A stretch of 16,855 nt of DNA from assembly GCA_018644785.1 (NCBI GenBank), contig JABGPV010000095.1, forward strand, positions 1 to 16,855. The letters run 5' to 3'. The stretch comes from Deltaproteobacteria bacterium (GTDB lineage Bacteria > Desulfobacterota > DSM-4660 > Desulfatiglandales > Desulfatiglandaceae). Below the pieces are notes generated by a model. It did no database searches and was not told where the DNA came from. It worked only from the letters and a program-made list of their open reading frames with translations. How positions within the stretch are numbered: the first letter of the stretch is position 1; each line of letters begins with the position of its first letter. Below are positions 6,085-13,743 of the stretch, piece after piece. A program made the position numbers and the translations under genes.

Positions 6085-6088
6085 TCAA
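5829..6088. repeat. Nested inverted-repeat element (MITE-like or REP-like)
   Basis: Several arm pairs share one centre region. AGCGCCTCTTTT (5974-5985) and AAAAGAGGCGCT (6059-6070) are a perfect 12-bp pair, and weaker complementarity continues inward for about ten more bases. Further in are ATCAA/TTGAT (6003-6007, 6039-6043) and GTAT/ATAC (6017-6020, 6024-6027). Outside are TTGAACC (5960-5966) and GGTTCAA (6082-6088). A more distant pair is AACCTAAAACCTGCA (5829-5843) with the reverse complement of 6071-6085, 14 of 15 bases matching. The core of about 97 bases would fold into a long hairpin. It may terminate the minus-strand gene, be a non-autonomous mobile element, or both. Confidence 0.6.
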
Positions 6089-6876
6089 GGTGTTTTGCTA
6101 ACCTTGGTCTTAAGATCCATTATCAATTCTTGGCTCACTTTGAAGATCTTCTGATGCGGTCGTTCGAGATCGGTCACTAACATCAGGACAGCTGAAAACG
6201 CAAGCATCAGCGCAAAGCCTGATATCCAATTGCGTATTCCCGTCAAACCGGCCTGGTATCCCATCATGCCCATAGACATAAAAGCCACAAAGTAGAGCGT
6301 AAGGAAAATGCTTGGAGAAATTCGATTGAACAAGGCTGCTGTCATTCGTTTCCCGTGCAGGTCGAACACTTGGTTTAATGATTTTATGAAAATCACTGTA
6401 ACGACGGGGGTAGGTTTTTTCTCTATTAAATCAATCGTTTTTAACCAGAGAAGGTTATGTAATTCTTCCGATTTTACAATTATTTGTCGGACTGTGTCCA
6501 TTTTGACGGTCTGTATTTGCGCCCGAACATTTACATATTTGCGAAGTAAATCCTGAAATTCCGTGCGAAATGGTTCCGGAAGCAATTTTGTACGTAGATA
6601 GGTTGTTTCTATTGCGTTCGCCTCATCAACGACCAATTTTTTTCTGGCGTCAAAACGAGAACCCGCCATGTTAAACGTCATGGCCAAAAAGAAGGCGAGC
6701 AAGCCGAGAGACGCCCCCATAATGGTGTTCATTTGGGACTTCCGGGTTTGTTCCCTGTGGGAAATATTATATTTTCCAATACGGAAGCCCCCCTCTGCTG
6801 CGATTATGAACAGAGCAATTGTACCAATGAACAGCACCCAGATAGGGATATGGTCAAAAGGTTGACTATACATCAT
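6085..6876 (-). CDS. DUF4239-type four-helix membrane protein
   Basis: From the ATG at 6876 this is a protein of 263 residues. That start is preferred over a TTG at 6909 because GGAG lies 10 bases before it. Hydrophobic helices are at about residues 11-28, 52-71, 187-206 and 217-236, with a soluble loop of about 110 residues between the second and third pairs of helices. The segment SRFDARKKLVVDEANAIETT just after helix 2 is the hallmark of the DUF4239 (bestrophin-like) family in bacteria. Function is unknown; distant similarity to bestrophin chloride channels has been suggested. It is a single gene facing the toxin-antitoxin genes, with its own promoter, and its TGA lies inside the palindromic element at 5829-6088. 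Confidence 0.8.
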   Translation of the reverse strand: MMYSQPFDHIPIWVLFIGTIALFIIAAEGGFRIGKYNISHREQTRKSQMNTIMGASLGLLAFFLAMTFNMAGSRFDARKKLVVDEANAIETTYLRTKLLPEPFRTEFQDLLRKYVNVRAQIQTVKMDTVRQIIVKSEELHNLLWLKTIDLIEKKPTPVVTVIFIKSLNQVFDLHGKRMTAALFNRISPSIFLTLYFVAFMSMGMMGYQAGLTGIRNWISGFALMLAFSAVLMLVTDLERPHQKIFKVSQELIMDLKTKVSKTP

Positions 6877-6944
6877 GCGCTTTTTTCTCCAACCATTAAG
6901 TCTCTTCAATCTGATAACATTAAAGCCTGATAAGACTATAGGGG

Positions 6945-6973
6945 AACATAGAAAACTTTGCTTTGTATGTCAA
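6945..6973 (-). promoter_or_regulatory. Promoter of the DUF4239 gene, with a palindrome at -35
   Basis: On the minus strand TTGACA (6973-6968), 17 bases and TATGTT (6950-6945) fit a sigma70-type promoter, giving a leader of about 65 bases before the ATG at 6876. The -35 box sits in the centre of a perfect palindrome with arms CTTTGT (6961-6966) and ACAAAG (6973-6978), a plausible operator. Confidence 0.6.
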
Positions 6974-6990
6974 CAAAGAGGGCAATTTGA

Positions 6991-7130
6991 GAAGCCGCGC
7001 GACGTGTTGGACGCGATGTTAAGGCTGTTCACGGCGATGCTACTGCATTGCTAAACGCTGGAGTCCTTGATCGCAACGACAAAGGGCACATCGTTATTCC
7101 ATACGAAGCCGTGAAAGCAGTTGAGATAAG
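6991..7130 (+). pseudogene. C-terminal remnant of a winged-helix regulator
   Basis: Starting right after an in-frame TGA (6988-6990), the frame reads EAARRVGRDVKAVHGDATAL, then LNAGVLDRNDKGHIVIPYEA. This matches the recognition helix and wing of the small HVO_A0114-type (MarR-like) DNA-binding proteins, often annotated as antitoxin-like regulators. The first two thirds of the usual protein are absent and no start codon with a ribosome binding site precedes it. The native stop also seems lost, since the frame runs on antisense to trmL as far as 7368. It marks a rearrangement junction near 6990. Identification is by motif memory, so the exact family is moderately certain. Confidence 0.6.
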
Positions 7131-7153
7131 AGCCTCGGAGAGGTGTGGGAATA

Positions 7154-7648
7154 TCAGAAGAGGCCCAGCCCGTGGAGATAATGATAGGACACAATGCCCA
7201 CGGTGGTTGAGAGGTTTAAACTGCGAACCTTCCCCCAGATGGGAACCCGATAGCAAGGATAGGTTTTCCGGACATGGGATGGCAGTCCAAGGGTTTCACG
7301 ACCGAATAGCAGATAATCCCCGTGCTTCGCTTTTTCCTCGGAGTACAACATGTCCGCATGACGGCTGAAGCATAGCAGTCGTCCATTTCCATTCATATTG
7401 TCCAGAAAAGCATCAAAATCCGCATGATGTTGTACATCAATCTCAGGCCAGTAATCGAGCCCGGCCCGTTTCAGATGTTTGTCGTCCACACTGAACCCCA
7501 GGGGATGGATCAGGTGGAGCTTCATTTTGGCCGCACCACAGAGCCTGGCGATATTGCCGGTGTTGGCCGGAATCTCCGGCTGATATAAAACCACATGAAG
7601 GGGTGGATCTTCCAAAACCACATGCGTTTTTCGATCCATGGTGACCAT
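7154..7648 (-). CDS. trmL: tRNA (cytidine(34)-2'-O)-methyltransferase TrmL
   Basis: This 164-residue SPOUT-superfamily enzyme methylates the 2'-OH of the wobble nucleotide 34 of tRNA-Leu isoacceptors, using S-adenosylmethionine. The three family motifs are clear: NTGNIAR (29-35), FGRETLGLP (115-123) and RSLNLSTTVGI (142-152), the last two forming the knotted cofactor site. The length is normal for the single-domain TrmL group. ATG codons at 7648 and 7639 are both possible starts and neither has a strong ribosome binding site; most relatives begin a few residues before the LHVVLYQPEIP strand, so the N-terminus may be shorter than listed. It follows the metallo-beta-lactamase-fold gene by 23 bases and is the last operon member here. 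No clear terminator follows it before the regulator remnant. Confidence 0.9.
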   Translation of the reverse strand: MVTMDRKTHVVLEDPPLHVVLYQPEIPANTGNIARLCGAAKMKLHLIHPLGFSVDDKHLKRAGLDYWPEIDVQHHADFDAFLDNMNGNGRLLCFSRHADMLYSEEKAKHGDYLLFGRETLGLPSHVRKTYPCYRVPIWGKVRSLNLSTTVGIVSYHYLHGLGLF

Positions 7649-7671
7649 TCAAAAAAACCATAAACTGCTAA

Positions 7672-8445
7672 TCATATCTCAACGAACGGAGAGGCCTCAT
7701 CCTGTTGTCCAATCAAAACCCGGGTCTGTTTCAGCCCGCAGCGGTTCAGCACGGTTCTGGCTGCGTGGAGGGCTTTGGCCGGGTCATTGTTGGTTTCGCT
7801 CAAGTGTGCCATAACCACCCATTTCAGGTCGCCATGGGAAACGGTTTCAAGGAGTTCGCCGGCCTGTTCATTGGAAAGATGTCCTTCGCTGCTATTGATC
7901 CTTTGCTTCAGATACAATGGGTAGGGCCCTTCACTGAGCATGGTAGGATCGTAGTTGAATTCCAGGATCAAGGCGGTACAGGCCTTTAATCGATCTTCCG
8001 CCAGCCGCGTGCTTCGCCCCATATCCGTGACCAGACCGATCCTCACACCGTTATCGGATAACACCAACCCCATGGGATCCGCCGCATCATGGCATTTCGT
8101 AAAGGTTTCCACAGATAGGTTTTTGATTTTCAGGGTTTCCCCGGTTTGAATGGGAACAACGGCAGGAAGTTTTCCAAGGGCCTTTTCACCGCTTTTGAGC
8201 GTCTGGGAATTGACGTAGACCGGCAATTTGAATCGCCGTGCCAGAATCCCCACACCTTTGATATGATCAGAATGCTCATGGGTCACAACAATGGCATCGA
8301 GACTTTCGGCCTTAACTCCCACAGCCCCAAGACGCCTTTCGATCTCTATGCCACTCAGGCCCGCATCCACCAGGATTCTGGCATCGCCGGTTTCAAGATA
8401 GCAGCTATTCCCGCGACTCCCGGAAGAAAGGATGGAGAATTTCAT
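7672..8445 (-). CDS. YycJ/WalJ-type metallo-beta-lactamase-fold hydrolase
   Basis: This 257-residue protein begins directly with the MBL-fold strand KFSILSSGSRGNSCYLE. The metal motif THEHSDH spans 55-61, further ligands are H119, D141 (in TDMG) and H214 (in AHLSETNND). The SSGSxGN start and the AHLSxxNN motif are typical of the YycJ/WalJ group, proposed to be exonuclease-like and linked in Firmicutes to cell-wall and replication control; no role is established in Deltaproteobacteria. The ATG at 8445 is 8 bases after the dut stop, and trmL begins 23 bases after this gene's TGA, so the three genes are probably co-transcribed. The fold is certain, the substrate is not known. Confidence 0.88.
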   Translation of the reverse strand: MKFSILSSGSRGNSCYLETGDARILVDAGLSGIEIERRLGAVGVKAESLDAIVVTHEHSDHIKGVGILARRFKLPVYVNSQTLKSGEKALGKLPAVVPIQTGETLKIKNLSVETFTKCHDAADPMGLVLSDNGVRIGLVTDMGRSTRLAEDRLKACTALILEFNYDPTMLSEGPYPLYLKQRINSSEGHLSNEQAGELLETVSHGDLKWVVMAHLSETNNDPAKALHAARTVLNRCGLKQTRVLIGQQDEASPFVEI

Positions 8446-8453
8446 GGTTTCCT

Positions 8454-8915
8454 TTATTGAACCCCACTGTGACCGAAACCTCCCTTTCCTCTTTTCGTCG
8501 CATCCAGCTCTGCGACACGCTGAAGGTCGGCCCGATAGACCTTTGACAACACCATCTGGGCAATGCGGTCTCCCATCCTGACCACAAAAGGAACTTCCCC
8601 CCAGTTGATCAGGATAATGCCGATCTCACCTCTGTAATCGGAATCGATGGTACCGGGACCATTGACCATGCCGATGCCATGCTTGAGAGCCAGACCGCTT
8701 CGAGGGCGAATCTGCACCTCATAGCCCGGCGGTATGGATAGGGCCAGACCGGTGGGAATTAATTTTATCTGACCCGCATTAACGGTAACGGGTTCTTCAA
8801 CACAAGCCCGAATATCCATCCCGGAAGCCCCTTCCGAGGCATAGCCGGGAAGCGGAAATCCCTGCTCAATCAAAACAGGGTTACAGATTTTTATCTTTAT
8901 GGAAATGGAATCCAA
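8454..8915 (-). CDS. dut: dUTP diphosphatase
   Basis: This trimeric-type dUTPase of 153 residues hydrolyses dUTP to dUMP and pyrophosphate, keeping uracil out of DNA and feeding dTMP synthesis. All five conserved motifs are visible: ASGMDIRA (30-37), RPRSGLA (70-76), [14 protein letters not shown] (85-98), MGDRIAQMV (114-122) and the glycine-rich tail [10 protein letters not shown] (142-151), which closes over the nucleotide. The start is a TTG at 8915, with AGAGG six bases upstream and no nearby ATG in frame. It follows the M16 peptidase gene after an 80-base gap filled by a palindromic repeat. Confidence 0.95.
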   Translation of the reverse strand: MDSISIKIKICNPVLIEQGFPLPGYASEGASGMDIRACVEEPVTVNAGQIKLIPTGLALSIPPGYEVQIRPRSGLALKHGIGMVNGPGTIDSDYRGEIGIILINWGEVPFVVRMGDRIAQMVLSKVYRADLQRVAELDATKRGKGGFGHSGVQ

Positions 8916-8933
8916 CCCAAACCTCTTGATTTG

Positions 8934-8993
8934 TCCGACGAAGCCTTGGCGAAGTCGGAAGCCCCGGCGCAGAACTCCTAGCGAAGCCGGAAG
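8934..8993. repeat. Palindromic repeat cluster between the M16 peptidase gene and dut
   Basis: TCCGAC (8934-8939) and GTCGGA (8954-8959) enclose a symmetric centre with a second GCC/GGC pair. GCGAAGTCGGAAG (8949-8961) recurs as GCGAAGCCGGAAG (8981-8993) with one mismatch, and CCGGC/GCCGG arms surround the interval. It begins three bases after the peptidase stop codon, as REP-type elements often do. Confidence 0.55.
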
Positions 8994-8995
8994 GA

Positions 8996-10270
8996 TTAAT
9001 GCCCTTTCCCGGACAGGGCGAGGAGCCCCAGGTCGACATCTTCTTCCGTTATGGGACCGAGTGCGGCAAAAGCAATCTTATCGTGCCCAAAAATCTTGTC
9101 TGCCATTTCCACCACATCGTCAACACTCACCCGCTCTATGCTCTCCACCACTTCTTCATAGTCCACGTATCTTTGAAAAATAAACTCGTTCTTGGCCGCC
9201 CGCATCATTCGGCTGTCGGAACTCTCAGACGCCAGATACATCCCGCCGATCGCATTTTCTTTGGCAGCGGCAAGGTCATCTTTGCTCAGTTGTCCGCTTC
9301 TGAGTTTTCTGATCTCATTCTTGGTAATTTCAAGGACCGAATTCATGTTCCGTGGATCTGTGCCCGCATAAACGCCGAAAAGACCGGCATCGGCATAGGG
9401 TGAAAAAAAAGAATATACAGAATAGGCCAGCCCCCGATTTTCCCTGATTTCCTGAAACAGCCGGGAACTCATGTTGCCCCCTAAAATGGTATTAAAAAGA
9501 GCGCAGGCAAAACGCGATTCATCCACATGGGATGGCGCATCGCTACCCAGGAAAAGATGTACCTGTTCAAGCGGTTTCGGTGTCACCAGCACACCACCGC
9601 TGGTCAAGGGAAGGCTTCTTTGGGGATTATCTCCCGAAAAATTGTTGTCGGTTTCAAAAATCGGCCTGAAATACTCAACCATTTGCTCATGATCCACATT
9701 GCCGGCGGCTACCACAAGGACCCGCTCCGGAATATAATACTTCCGGATATATTCACGGATCATTTCCTGATCCATTCGGCCAACGGTTTCGGCACTTCCC
9801 AGAACCGAACGGCCGATGGGATGGTCAGGCCAGAAAAGGCGTTGGAAGAGCAAATTAAGGTGGTCGTCAGGGGTGTCTTCCACCATACTGATCTCCTGGA
9901 AGATCACCTCCCGTTCACGCTCCATGTCCTCAGAATGGAAGGTGGGGTGAACAAAAATATCAGACAAAATATCCGCCAGAAGCGGAAAATTCCGGTCCAG
10001 GACCCTGCCGTAAAAACACGTGGTCTCTTTTCCGGTAAAGGCGTTTGAAAAACCGCCGATGGCATCGAGGTCTTTTGCGATCTGAAAACCGCTGCGATTC
10101 CGGGTCCCTTTGAAACTCATATGTTCAATAAAATGGGAAACCCCGTTTTCCAGAGGCGACTCGTCCCGGCTGCCGGTATTCACCCATATGCCCAGTGAAA
10201 CAGAACGAACATGTGGCAACCGTTCCGAGACAATCCTGACCCCGTTTTTGAGTACAGTCTTACGATTCAT
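8996..10270 (-). CDS. M16-family zinc peptidase (processing-peptidase-like)
   Basis: This 424-residue protein is of the single-unit M16B type, similar to mitochondrial processing peptidase beta and to Bacillus YmxG/MlpA. The inverted zinc motif HFIEH is at 46-50 and the third ligand Glu126 (in FQEISM) follows 76 residues later, matching the family rule. The [20 protein letters not shown] block is also typical. No signal peptide is visible. The ATG at 10270 overlaps the last 11 bases of pnp, and placement directly after pnp is common in many bacteria, which suggests a link to protein or RNA quality control that is still poorly defined. The native substrates are unknown. Confidence 0.93.
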   Translation of the reverse strand: MNRKTVLKNGVRIVSERLPHVRSVSLGIWVNTGSRDESPLENGVSHFIEHMSFKGTRNRSGFQIAKDLDAIGGFSNAFTGKETTCFYGRVLDRNFPLLADILSDIFVHPTFHSEDMEREREVIFQEISMVEDTPDDHLNLLFQRLFWPDHPIGRSVLGSAETVGRMDQEMIREYIRKYYIPERVLVVAAGNVDHEQMVEYFRPIFETDNNFSGDNPQRSLPLTSGGVLVTPKPLEQVHLFLGSDAPSHVDESRFACALFNTILGGNMSSRLFQEIRENRGLAYSVYSFFSPYADAGLFGVYAGTDPRNMNSVLEITKNEIRKLRSGQLSKDDLAAAKENAIGGMYLASESSDSRMMRAAKNEFIFQRYVDYEEVVESIERVSVDDVVEMADKIFGHDKIAFAALGPITEEDVDLGLLALSGKGH

Positions 10271-12356
10271 CCAGGGTTTCTCCCAGGGCCGCTTTTCGGG
10301 AAAGACGAATTCTGCCGTCCTTTCCCACTTCCAGAACTTTTACCAGCACCTCATCGCCTTCATTGAGCACATCGGTAACCTTATTGACCCGCTCAGGCGC
10401 CAGCTGGGATATGTGAACCAGCCCGTCAGTCCCCGGAAATATTTCCACAAAAGCACCAAAGTCCATAATTTTGACCACTTTTCCCGGGTACAATTTTCCG
10501 ACTTCGGCTTCCTGCACAATTTCCTTGACCATTTTCATGGCCGCGTCCGAACACTCCTTGTCTGGCGAGGAAATGGTCACCACACCCTCGTCATCCACGT
10601 CAATCCTGGCACCGGAGACATTGGATATTTCCCGAATGACCTTCCCGCCCGGACCGATCAATACCCGCACCTTTTCGGGGCTGATTTTGACGCTTGTGAT
10701 GATGGGCGCATATTGGGAGACCTCACTTCGGGGCTTTGAAATGGTTTCCCCCATGCATTCCAGGATGTGGAGTCGACCCTCCTTGGCCTGCTCCAGGGCC
10801 TGTTCCATAACTTCCCGGGTGAGCCGTTCGACTTTAATATCCATTTGAAGCGCCGTAATCCCTTCACGGGTGCCGGTCACCTTGAAATCCATATCCCCAT
10901 AGTGATCTTCATCCCCCAGGATATCGGTCAACACCACAACTTTGCCCTCTTCCTCCACCAGTCCCATGGCCACGCCGGCCACCAGGTCTTTGATGGGGAC
11001 ACCCGCATCCATCATGGACAAGCAACCGCCGCAGACACTGGCCATGGAGGAAGAACCATTGGATTCCAGGATCTCGGATACAACACGGACACAGTATTGG
11101 AATTCATCTTCCTTCGGCAGTACCGGCAAAAGGGCCCTTCGGGCCAATGCACCGTGGCCGATTTCCCTGCGCCCGGGTCCGCCAAGCCTCTTGGCTTCAC
11201 CGACACTGTAGGGCGGAAAGTTGTAATGCAGAATGAAGGACCGCATCTCTTCTCCAAAGATGGACTCAAGTCTCTGCCGATCCCTTTCCGTACCAAGTGT
11301 CGTTAATACCATGGCCTGGGTTTCCCCGCGGGTAAACAACGCCGATCCATGGATGCGTGGCAGAAGACCCACCAGACATTCAATGGGCCTGACTTCGTTA
11401 AAGGAACGGCCATCAATCCTTTTCCCCTCATTTAAAATCATTCCACGAACCATTTTCCTCTCAAGGGAGTGGAAAAAATCCTTAATTTCTGATTTCCGGC
11501 CTTCGTATTCTTCCAAAAGGGTGTCTACAACCTGGTTTTGGGCATCATGCCTTTTCTGCTGCCGTTCCATCTTGTCGGCGATGGTCAACACCTCTTTGAG
11601 CAAAGGTTCTCCCATCTGATCAACTTGAGCTTGAAGGGATGTATCCACCACCTCATCGGCAAGAATTCTTTTTGACTTTCCCACCTCTTTTTTGAGGGAG
11701 TCCTGCATGTCGAGCATGGGCTGGATAGCCTGGTGGCCCCAGAAAATCGCATCAATCATATCGGATTCACTGACGAACTCGGAGCCGCCTTCAACCATCA
11801 CGACACCATCCCGGTTCCCCGCCACGATGAGGTTGATATCGCTCTCCGCCTGCTGGCTGAGGGTGGGGTTGGCCACAAATTCTCCATCAATTCTTCCCAC
11901 CTTCACCCCTGCAATGGGCCCCAGGAAGGGGATATCCGATATCTCAAGGGCAGCCGAAGCACCCAACATAGCCAGCATGTCGGCTTCATTCTCTTTGTCC
12001 GTTGACAGCACCGTGGCAATTACCTGGGTTTCGTAATGATAATTATCGGGAAACAACGGCCTCAATGGCCTGTCTATCAAGCGGGAAATAAGCGTCTGTT
12101 TCTCCCCCGGCCTTCCCATATCCCTTCTGAAAAAATTCCCGGGTATCTGCCCACCGGCGTAAGACATTTCCAGATATTCCACCGTCAGGGGAAGAAAATC
12201 GATCCCCTCACGAACCTCATCCGTTGCAACGGCGGTCACCAGTACAACGGTTTCACCGGAAGTAACAACGACCGACCCGTTTGCCTGCTTGGCAATACGG
12301 CCTGTCTCCACATTGATATTCCGACCACTAATTTCAATCGAGTAATTTTTTACCAT
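10260..12356 (-). CDS. pnp: Polynucleotide phosphorylase
   Basis: PNPase degrades RNA 3' to 5' by phosphorolysis, releasing nucleoside diphosphates. From the ATG at 12356 the protein has 698 residues. The domain order is complete: first RNase PH-like domain (about 1-140, with NFFRRDMGRP and LIDRPLRPLF), a helical linker (about 240-300), second RNase PH-like domain (about 310-528, with the acidic GDEDHYGDMD site near 481-490), KH domain (about 550-613, with VRVLIGPGGKVIREI) and S1 domain (about 623-691). An upstream TTG-initiated extension to 12392 is unlikely, because the annotated ATG has AAAGGA 11 bases before it and relatives start at this point. rpsO ends 41 bases upstream, the usual rpsO-pnp pairing. 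Confidence 0.96.
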   Translation of the reverse strand: MVKNYSIEISGRNINVETGRIAKQANGSVVVTSGETVVLVTAVATDEVREGIDFLPLTVEYLEMSYAGGQIPGNFFRRDMGRPGEKQTLISRLIDRPLRPLFPDNYHYETQVIATVLSTDKENEADMLAMLGASAALEISDIPFLGPIAGVKVGRIDGEFVANPTLSQQAESDINLIVAGNRDGVVMVEGGSEFVSESDMIDAIFWGHQAIQPMLDMQDSLKKEVGKSKRILADEVVDTSLQAQVDQMGEPLLKEVLTIADKMERQQKRHDAQNQVVDTLLEEYEGRKSEIKDFFHSLERKMVRGMILNEGKRIDGRSFNEVRPIECLVGLLPRIHGSALFTRGETQAMVLTTLGTERDRQRLESIFGEEMRSFILHYNFPPYSVGEAKRLGGPGRREIGHGALARRALLPVLPKEDEFQYCVRVVSEILESNGSSSMASVCGGCLSMMDAGVPIKDLVAGVAMGLVEEEGKVVVLTDILGDEDHYGDMDFKVTGTREGITALQMDIKVERLTREVMEQALEQAKEGRLHILECMGETISKPRSEVSQYAPIITSVKISPEKVRVLIGPGGKVIREISNVSGARIDVDDEGVVTISSPDKECSDAAMKMVKEIVQEAEVGKLYPGKVVKIMDFGAFVEIFPGTDGLVHISQLAPERVNKVTDVLNEGDEVLVKVLEVGKDGRIRLSRKAALGETLDES

Positions 12357-12397
12357 TATTTCATATATCCTTTCAGTGCATTGCTTGAGCAATCACA

Positions 12398-12667
12398 CTA
12401 TTTCCGGATGCCCAGATCCTTGATAAGCGTCCGGTATTTCTCCAGATCTCTCTTTTTCAAATAATTCAACAGTCTTCGTCTCTGGCCCACCAGTTTCAGC
12501 AGCCCTCGACGTGAGTGGTGATCTTTTTTATGGACCTTGAAATGTTCCGTAAGGTATTTGATTCGACTGGTAAGTAAGGCAATCTGAACCTCGGGTGAAC
12601 CGGTATCCTTTTCATGAAGCTTGAACCGATCAAGAATTTCTTTCTTTGCTCCCGCTGTCAAAACCAC
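12398..12667 (-). CDS. rpsO: 30S ribosomal protein S15
   Basis: This 89-residue protein is the normal length for S15, which binds the central domain of 16S rRNA early in 30S assembly. Diagnostic stretches are [19 protein letters not shown] and [20 protein letters not shown], the latter holding the rRNA-binding residues. The start is a GTG at 12667 with a very strong ribosome binding site, AGGAGG, eight bases upstream. pnp follows after 41 bases. In other bacteria S15 represses its own translation by binding its leader, and the leader here can form several hairpins. Confidence 0.96.
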   Translation of the reverse strand: MVLTAGAKKEILDRFKLHEKDTGSPEVQIALLTSRIKYLTEHFKVHKKDHHSRRGLLKLVGQRRRLLNYLKKRDLEKYRTLIKDLGIRK

Positions 12668-12825
12668 TTTTAGTACCTCCTAAAAATTGATGTTTCCAAA
12701 ACGCTAAACATATTTTAGCAAAAATATCGGTGGGCCCGGAAGCGTCTCACATCATTCCGGTCAAGGGAAACCCTCCAGGGCATGTATTCCCGCGCTTCAG
12801 CGCAGGAAAAGCAAATAATAAAAGA
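12668..12825 (-). promoter_or_regulatory. Structured rpsO leader, possible S15 autoregulatory RNA
   Basis: In minus-strand order the gap between truB and rpsO has three stems. The first is a 9-bp stem with one G-U pair (12808-12800 with 12795-12787) closed by a TGAA loop. The second pairs CCGGAA with TTCCGG (12760-12755 with 12741-12736). The third pairs GCTAAA with TTTAGC (12719-12714 with 12708-12703) just before the AGGAGG site. This placement suits translational control by S15, but no known S15-site pattern was confirmed. Confidence 0.4.
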
Positions 12826-13743
12826 TCAAGAAAACACCCTCTCAAATTTTACCTTTTCATGATCGCCCTCCCCGTCGTCCTTCTTTACAATGGCCAGAAG
12901 TTTGTCACCACTGATCATTTTTATGAAGCGCTCTTGATCATTGATCACTTGGGATAATTCATTCCAACCGGGCTGATATCCCTGTCGTACTTTTTCCGCT
13001 AACATGGTATTCACTTCTATTTCATCCATTTCAGGCAGTGCGTTTCGTAAAGAGATCCCCTTTTGCAGAACTGAAACAAGGGCTTCGGACAAAATATCTC
13101 CGGAGGAAATGGCCCCTGCCACATCAAATGGACCGCTTTTTAACCGCCTCAGGGTTTTCAGACGTCCGACTGATCCCAAATCTCTTGCCAGATCAGCCGC
13201 AAGGCTTCGAATATACGTACCGCCGGCGCATCTGATCCTCATGGTAATCTCCGGCAGATCAACGGAGACAATGGATATGGAATGAACCGTAACCGTTCTC
13301 TCCTTGAGGTTCACCGGAAGACCCTTCCTGGCCAGGGTATAAGCCCGTAAGCCCTGATGTTTGACAGCGGAATAGGCCGGCGGCGTCTGTCGAATCGTCC
13401 CCTCATACCGTCTGGCCGTTTCTCGAATATGGTCAGGGCTTAACTCGGGAACGTCACGAATAGCCGTCACCCTGCCCGTAGGATCCAAAGTGTCGGTTTC
13501 TACGCCCAGTTCCAGCGTGGCCAGATACTCTTTTTCCCCGGCCATAATGAACCGGGATAATTTGGTCCCCTGTCCCAGAAGAACCACCAGCAGTCCGGTC
13601 GCAAAGGGATCCAGGGTTCCCGCATGCCCCACCTTGTATCGCTTGCCCTGACGAAGGGCAGATCGCACTTTCTTGACAACCCCGTGCGACGTCTCGCCTT
13701 CCTCTTTGTCAACCAGGAGTATGCCGTCATCGGGGCGTTTCAT
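12826..13743 (-). CDS. truB: tRNA pseudouridine(55) synthase
   Basis: TruB isomerises U55 in the T-loop of tRNAs. The protein has 305 residues with the catalytic block GHAGTLDPFATG at 39-50, where Asp45 is the nucleophile. Also present are the EKEYLATLELG strand, the TPPAYSAVKHQG segment and RCAGGTYIRSLAADL, all typical of the family. The last 60 or so residues form the PUA-like C-terminal extension, with a charged tail. The ATG at 13743 overlaps the end of the nrnA frame by 17 bases, implying coupled translation; its own ribosome binding site is weak. It sits between nrnA and rpsO as in many bacterial infB operons. Confidence 0.95.
   Translation of the reverse strand: MKRPDDGILLVDKEEGETSHGVVKKVRSALRQGKRYKVGHAGTLDPFATGLLVVLLGQGTKLSRFIMAGEKEYLATLELGVETDTLDPTGRVTAIRDVPELSPDHIRETARRYEGTIRQTPPAYSAVKHQGLRAYTLARKGLPVNLKERTVTVHSISIVSVDLPEITMRIRCAGGTYIRSLAADLARDLGSVGRLKTLRRLKSGPFDVAGAISSGDILSEALVSVLQKGISLRNALPEMDEIEVNTMLAEKVRQGYQPGWNELSQVINDQERFIKMISGDKLLAIVKKDDGEGDHEKVKFERVFS

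Noticed and set aside
1..7130. The accessory region as a complete new defence system.
   Set aside because: The DUF4143 ATPase, broken toxin-antitoxin pair, sulfatases, decarboxylase and DUF4239 protein do not form one operon; strands, promoters and junctions indicate a patchwork.
7048..7368. Open frame of 106 codons continuing antisense through the trmL 3' half.
   Set aside because: Only its first part resembles a protein (the regulator remnant); the rest is antisense to trmL.
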